A DNA stretch of 21,586 bases from Pelagophyceae sp. CCMP2097 (lineage: Eukaryota; Sar; Pelagophyceae), in NCBI GenBank assembly GCA_026770575.1, contig MU657238.1:35015-56600 (forward strand), in the 5' to 3' direction. This document shows, one piece after another, positions 17,401 through 21,586 of this stretch. Under the pieces are notes generated by a model. The model was not told where the DNA came from. It did not search any database and worked only from the letters and a program-made list of their open reading frames with translations. The stretch's first letter is position 1, and every line of letters starts with the position of its first letter. The position numbers and the translations under genes were made by a program.

Positions 17401-17862
17401 CCGACTTGCGGATAGTACGCCGCCAGCGACGATGTGGCGCCGAGGGCGGCTAAAAGCGGGGCTAAGGCTATAGCAACTAAAGCGTTGGAGGTCCAATAAA
17501 CGTATTGCCTCGACGCCGCGTTTTCCGATTCGTGGAAGAGCGCGTCGAGGCCCGGCATCGAGAGAGCCGATGCACCGAGGCGGCCGAGGCGACACTTGGA
17601 TTTGTGGAGGACGATTGACGCGGGAAAAGCGAGGCAAATTAGAGGGATCAAAACTTGAAAAGCCGCGACAACGGCCACAATCCTCCCCCCATCGCCCCAG
17701 TCGCGGCCCGCGGCCTCGGACAGCGGCATGGCCGCCTCCCGAACCCGCCGCGCCGGGCCGTCCAACGCCGGACTGTGAACAACGCCAGTCACGTCCAGTC
17801 GCCCAAATGAATGTCGACCTCGGTTTCAATCCACTCTTATCGAGGACACGGGAACCGGCCAT
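14406..17862 (-). CDS. Large polytopic membrane protein, DEK1/TML-calpain-like membrane part
   Basis: The main exon reads without interruption from about 17772 to 14614. A 45-nt intron (14569-14613, GTGAGT...GTAG) adds a final exon with two more hydrophobic stretches (FGVGIFWGATLAAL and AGVFVLCLFLLGALFAA). The product has about 20 hydrophobic segments in two blocks. Roughly eleven to thirteen lie between residues 35 and 560, then comes a polar, partly basic loop of about 185 residues, then about eight to ten segments. This two-block layout matches the membrane region of plant DEK1 and protist TML-calpains, and the calpain-like frame lies directly downstream. The start is uncertain. ATG at 17727-17729 lies in the main exon (1,092 aa). 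ATG at 17860-17862 joined through a 46-nt intron (17773-17818) gives MAGSRVLDKSGLKPS and keeps frame (1,121 aa). Fused to the calpain part, the protein would be about 2,016-2,045 residues, similar to DEK1. It would sit in the plasma membrane or endomembranes (inference). Confidence 0.72.
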
Positions 17863-18575
17863 TGTCACGGTATGGCCATATGGGGGGCACTATTGATCAT
17901 GTCATGCACTCCTAAAGGTTTGCGTCGAATGGCGGAGGGAATGGTCCCACGCAAACGGGACGCCCGAGTGCGCGCGCAAAGGAGACGGTCGGGGACGGTC
18001 TCCGGGGCCGACAGCGCGCCGCCGCGGGCGGCGCTCACGCCCTCGACGCGCCACCGTGGTAGCGCGCCCGCGGCAGTCTCCGCAGCCGAGGAGCGGGACG
18101 CGGTCCAATCGTTCGGAGTCGGAATCGCTTCTCGCGCGCCTTCTGATGGGGCCTGGTTGTGGGGGCTTGCGCGTCCTCGGCTTGCGCCCGGCGGCCTCGT
18201 CTGGGGCCCTGCTGCCGCCATCGCCGCTCGGGGCGCCGCGTGGACCTGTGGGCCGGCCGAGGCGCGACGCGGCAGGGGGGGCTTCGGTGGTCCGGCCGCT
18301 GCGCGGGCGGCGAGGATGACCGCCCGGGCGCACCCGCTCAAGCAGGCCAAAGGCAAGCGCCGTCCAGGGTCATCGGCACGCGCCCCGACAAGGCCGCGGC
18401 GCGCGCATCTAAGTTTAATGGAACGTGGCTCATGAGTGCACGGCGTGGGCGGAGGGCGGGAGAGCGGCGCGGGCGAGGTGACCGCGCGCGGGCGGAGCGC
18501 GAGGCCGCGGGGGGCGCGTGCGGCGCGGGTCGCGGGACTCGTCGCAAGCCACGCGTTACGCGAGGTCGAGCCGGC
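17863..18575. other. Very GC-rich interval between genes
   Basis: This interval lies upstream of the membrane-protein gene and downstream of the first ice-binding gene. A plus-strand frame with an ATG at 17872 runs 187 codons to 18435 (MAIWGALLIMSCTPKG...). A minus-strand frame overlaps it, and both are Arg/Ala/Gly-rich with no family motif, so I do not call either. The minus-strand promoter of the membrane-protein gene should lie near 17870-17950, but no TATA box is clear. Confidence 0.4.
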
Positions 18576-19626
18576 CTACTGGCTGTCGCGGAGCAGGCGG
18601 TTGCCCGGGGTTACCGCGGTCGGTTGCGGAATCGTCGTCGACTGGGGCGCGACGGCAGTCAGCTCGAGCACGCGGCCGGAGAGCGACGTCGGCATGGACG
18701 TGGGCATGAACGTGGGCGTCGACGTGGGCGTCGACGAGGGCGTCGACGTGGGCACGAACGTGGGCGTCGACGTGGGCGCGGGCGTGGGCGTCGCCGTGGG
18801 CTTCGACGGGGGGGCGTCGATCGTCACCGACTGAAGCACGATGACCCTCCGTGTAAGCATGCGGCCGCGGAGCGACGCGCCCAAGTATATGCCGGCACCC
18901 CCCGCAAAATTCAAGTTAAAGCCCGCCTGGATGAGGAAGACGCCCTCAATGTGCACCCTTGGGCTCACGGCGATGCCGCCCTCGAGCTGCCAGAAGACGT
19001 TCTTGGCCTGGGCGCCTCCCTTGAGGATCACGTTGCCGTTGGTTCTGAAGTTGACGTCGCCCTTGACCTGCAGGATGAACACGTCGTCGGGGGTGCCTTC
19101 GAGCGTGATGTCGGTTTTGATGTAGACGTGTCTGGTCCACTTGTAGACGCCTGGCGAGAGCGTCATGGCGCCGATATAGCCCCCGCCGAGATTCGTATAG
19201 CCGGGCCCGGGAGTGCGGCCCGCCGCGTCGTCGTATGCGGTCTGCCAGGCGGCAAAGGCCTCGTTCTGGTATTCCGGCGTCGGGGCCGCGTCGCCGGCGG
19301 CGTAGTTCTTGCCTAGGGACGCATGCGTCGAAGGACGGACGTATCGCGCGCTGGGTGCCGGGGCACGGACCCGCGACGTTGGGCGCCGTCGAGAACGTGC
19401 CCGACGGGTCCGCGGTGAGCGCGAAGCCATTGATCCCGGCGCGGCTGCCGACGTTGCCGGAGATGACCGAGGCTTTGCTGTCGGCCGTGTTCAACTTCCA
19501 AAAGTCGTTGACACCCCTTTCGTTACCCGCGAGGAGCACAAAGTCGCCGACCGCGCCGAGGTCGACGGGCGCCGCGGCCTGCGCGTTCGCGGGCGCGAAG
19601 CCGAGGAGCGCGCCGCGGAAGGTCAT
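18576..19626 (-). CDS. Ice-binding protein (DUF3494), with Pro/Thr-rich C-terminal linker
   Basis: Proteins of this family bind ice crystals and limit recrystallisation, usually outside the cell. Exon 1 is 19626-19371 and exon 2 is 19312-18576. The 58-nt intron (19313-19370) joins STAPNVAG to KNYAAGDAAPTPE, exactly the family pattern. The protein is 330 residues. Family blocks: DLGAVGDFVLLAG (23-35), ISGNVGSRAGINGFALT, YDDAAGRT, GGGYIGAMTLSPGVYKW, DDVFILQVKGD, NVFWQLEGGIAV and HIEGVFLI. The N-terminus (ALLGFAPANAQA) is a weak signal peptide. After the domain (about residue 250) comes a PTSTPT-type linker encoded by about 12-bp DNA repeats. A short second copy of the domain's last strand (SLSGRVLELTAV) follows, and the protein ends RLLRDSQ. 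A second gene of the same family lies upstream on the same strand. Confidence 0.88.
18690..18815 (+). repeat. 12-bp-type tandem repeats encoding the Pro/Thr linker
   Basis: GTGGGC(G/A)TCGAC-type units repeat across this stretch. On the minus strand they encode PTSTPT, PTFVPT and PTFMPT. Such repeats expand and contract easily, so linker length may vary between alleles. Confidence 0.7.
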
Positions 19627-19977
19627 CGCAAGATCGCAAAGGTCTTGGCGCCGGAGCCCGAGGTACAACCGAGATCGGAGACCCCGAGCCAACTCCGAGA
19701 GCCCCACCTGCACAAGCCAGGGTCGTGGCAGGCACGCAAGGCCGCGAGTAACCGACTCGGATGTCTTAAGCCGTAGACAACGAGCGCGGCGCGCGAGGGC
19801 GGTGCAGTGCGGGGTGGGGTTAGTGTAGCGCGACTCGGAGGTGGAGCGGTGGCGCGCAAGGTAGGGGCGAGCGACGAGCCGTCACGGGAGTGCGGGGCGC
19901 GACGAGCAGTCACGGCGGCCGTGTTGCGAGTTCGAGGCGGGTGGAGGCGCCGTGCACGGCACGCGGCGCTGAGCCGC
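19627..19977. other. Spacer between the two ice-binding genes
   Basis: GC-rich, with GGGGTGGGG and GCGCG runs. The minus strand stays open through much of it, but beyond the frame-corrected TAA of the upstream gene it shows no protein-like pattern. It should contain the 3' end of the upstream gene and the promoter of the downstream one. Confidence 0.4.
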
Positions 19978-21106
19978 TTACTTGATGCCGCGCAGCAGGC
20001 GGCGCTCCGGCTGCGCGGTGGTCTCCGTCGGTTGCGTGCCATGGTGATGATATTCGAGATGAGCGTGACGGCCGTCTGCGCGAGGACGCGGCCGTTGAGG
20101 GACACCAGCTCCTTAAAGGCGGCGTCCGTCTTGACGAGGAAGATGCCCTCGAAGTGCGCGCCGTCGCCAGCCGCGACGTAGCCCGCGACCTGCCAGAAGA
20201 TGTTCTCCGCCTTGGCGTCGCCGTCGAGGGTGACCGTGACGCCGTCGGCGAAGATGGCGTTGCCCGAAATCTGCAGGATGAAGACGACGGTAGAGCGGCT
20301 GGCAGTGAAGGTAATGCCGTCGGCGATGTTCACGTCCGACCCCCACGTGTACACGCCCGGCGTCAGCGTCTCGCCACCGATGAGGCCGCCAGCGAGGTTG
20401 ATGCGCGACGCGTCGGTGTTGGGCCGGCCCGCGGCGTCGGTATAAGCCCCCTCCATGTCGAGGATCGCCGTCGTCAGCATCGCGGGCGTGCCGCCGCCGT
20501 CGTCGGCGGCGAAGAGCTTGCCGTCGACCTGGTCCGACGTGGCGTAATGGGTCGTATGGTGCTTTGTGAGCGCGAAGCCCGTGCGCGCCGTGCCCGCGAT
20601 GGGCGACACGCTGACGTCGCCGGTGATGTGGGACTGCGGGACGTTGGTGGCGCCTGCCTTGGCGAAGATGGCGAAGTTGCCGGCGGTGCCGAGGACGACC
20701 GGGCCCGGCGAGAGGTACGTCGGCTGCGACGTCGGCAGCACCGTCGGCAGCTCCGTCGGCTCGGGGGTGGGGGCGTGGCTCGGCGTCGGCGTCGGCAGCA
20801 GCGTCGGCCCGGCAGCGGCGTCGGCTCGGGCGTCGGCGACTCCGTGGGAGCGGCCGTGGGAGCGGCCGTGGGCGCGGCCGTCGACGCGGCCATGGGTGTG
20901 ATCGTGGGTGCCTTCGTGGGCGCGAATTGGGCGGTCGAGCCCGTCACCTTAAACGTAACGCAGATGGTAGTTTGTACGATGGACAAATAGATCTTGGTCG
21001 CGGCTTCGTCGATGACGAGCTCGAGCGTGGACGTGCGGGGCCCGTTGATCGGGTTGCAATGTTTGCCGTTGGCAAAGTTCTGCGCGTCGTTTTGCGTGTC
21101 GACGTA
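19978..21106 (-). CDS. Ice-binding protein (DUF3494) gene with two frameshifts
   Basis: The DUF3494 domain reads 20741 to about 20040: LGTAGNFAIFAKAG, ITGDVSVSPIAGTARTGFALT, MEGAYTDAAGRP, LAGGLIGGETLTPGVYTWGSD, VVFILQISGNA, ENIFWQVAGYVAAG and HFEGIFLVK. Upstream, a PTAAPT/PTESPTPEPT linker and a Cys-containing region (GKHCNPINGPRTSTLELVID) read in another frame back to a CTTAG acceptor-like site at 21107. The frame breaks at 20808-20809, inside the PT linker. It breaks again at 20038-20039, after IITMA; the next frame gives TQPTETTAQPERRLLRGIK and a stop (TAA, 19978-19980). Each break is repaired by one added base in a G/C run. They may be real mutations, making a pseudogene, or sequence errors. 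The product would be secreted, but no start exon was found. The C-terminal RRLLR matches the RLLR tail of the neighbouring copy. Confidence 0.75.
20816..20925 (-). repeat. PTAAPT-type coding repeats
   Basis: GGGAGCGGCCGT-type 12-bp units repeat on the plus strand and encode PTAAPTAAPT and PTESPTPEPT on the minus strand. They form the linker between an N-terminal region and the ice-binding domain. Confidence 0.65.
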
Positions 21107-21420
21107 CTAAGTTGTTTTGAAATGTACTGTGGGTAAATGTATATAAACTCAGTTTTGTAGAGACCAACGACTTCAGCGTCGTTTCGCAAGCGCCGTCGCA
21201 GCGCCATCGCACGCACCGTTGAACCAGGGCGCGCGGTGGCTCGTCCTGCAGCCGAACTCGATGGGCCCGCCGCCCCAGTCGACGCAGGCCGAGTGTCAAA
21301 GGCGGCGGACCGCGGCGCGACTGCCACGATGTTCGCCACTCCGCTGACGATGCCCCCGGACGTGTCGCCTCTCCTTGGCGGCGCCAATCGGCGCAGCCCC
21401 CCCGTCGAGATCTTGCCTTG
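21107..21420 (-). other. Unresolved 5' part of the second ice-binding gene
   Basis: The minus strand at about 21190-21295 encodes CVDWGGGPIEFGCRTSH followed by APWFNGACDGAA, which looks like a Cys-containing extracellular domain. Its frame does not join the acceptor at 21107 by any GT-AG intron I can place. A 65-nt intron with donor after GACGCTGAA (phase 0) would join a different frame. No start codon or signal peptide can be fixed. Confidence 0.25.
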
Positions 21421-21429
21421 CCTTGCAGA

Positions 21430-21586
21430 CCTGTCCGGCTGGCCTCCTTTTCAGGGAGAGGGTGGGTCGTGTGCCACCCTACAGACCTCGTTGGGACTCT
21501 TCCGACACGGGCTTCTTTGGCCTCGGTTTGGGGTGGGGGGTTCTTCGGTCAGGGTCGCCAAAGCGGCCTGTCCGGCTGGCCTCCTT
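21430..21586 (+). repeat. Direct repeat reaching the window edge
   Basis: Twenty bases starting CCTGTCCGGCTGG at 21430-21449 recur exactly at 21567-21586, where the window ends. The spacing is 137 bp, so this could be the first unit of a longer tandem array. Confidence 0.55.

Noticed and set aside
17872..18435. Plus-strand 187-codon frame (MAIWGALLIMSC...) as a gene
   Set aside because: It is Arg/Ala/Gly-rich with no family motif, is overlapped by an equally long minus-strand frame, and lies in a very GC-rich stretch where stops are rare.
19313..19340. A 28-nt intron in the first ice-binding gene
   Set aside because: GT-AG borders exist and keep frame, but the 58-nt alternative (19313-19370) yields the exact family pattern and a normal intron size for this genome.

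Overview
The window looks like nuclear DNA of a GC-rich unicellular eukaryote. Four introns of 38-58 nt can be placed exactly by reading frame and protein family, and three of them start with GTGCG; a fifth of 45 nt starts with the canonical GTGAGT. Two neighbouring genes encode DUF3494 ice-binding proteins, a family common in polar microalgae. The best inference is a cold-water alga, probably a stramenopile (pelagophyte-like). That assignment is not proven by the sequence.

Positions 1-3911 are repeat-rich and hold no recognisable intact gene. They contain two copies of a short interspersed element with a tRNA-like head, a 1.8-kb segment with terminal inverted repeats and a nested insertion, a 29-bp perfect inverted repeat bounding 0.7 kb, and a 128-bp MITE with 13-bp inverted ends and a 10-bp target duplication. 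Positions 3923-5212 (minus) may encode an unknown membrane protein. Its first codons lie in one arm of a ~1-kb inverted repeat (5182-6213). Positions 6214-8520 carry more short repeats, a 72-bp minisatellite and hairpins, with no convincing gene.

From 8521 onward the window is gene-dense. A four-exon glucosamine-6-sulfatase-like gene (minus) diverges from a two-exon, signal-peptide-bearing, membrane-anchored FKBP prolyl isomerase (plus). Next come two adjacent minus-strand reading frames: a polytopic membrane protein with about 20 membrane segments (14406-17862) and a calpain-like protein (11436-14213). They appear to be halves of one gene with the layout of the plant DEK1 / TML-calpain family, joined by a 198-nt intron. 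All three calpain catalytic residues are replaced (Cys to Ser, His to Glu, Asn to Thr), so it would be a transmembrane pseudo-calpain. This is the most unusual thing in the window.

The right end (18576-21106, minus) holds two tandem ice-binding protein genes with Pro/Thr-rich linkers. One is apparently intact with a 58-nt intron. The other carries two single-base frameshifts and an unresolved 5' end.
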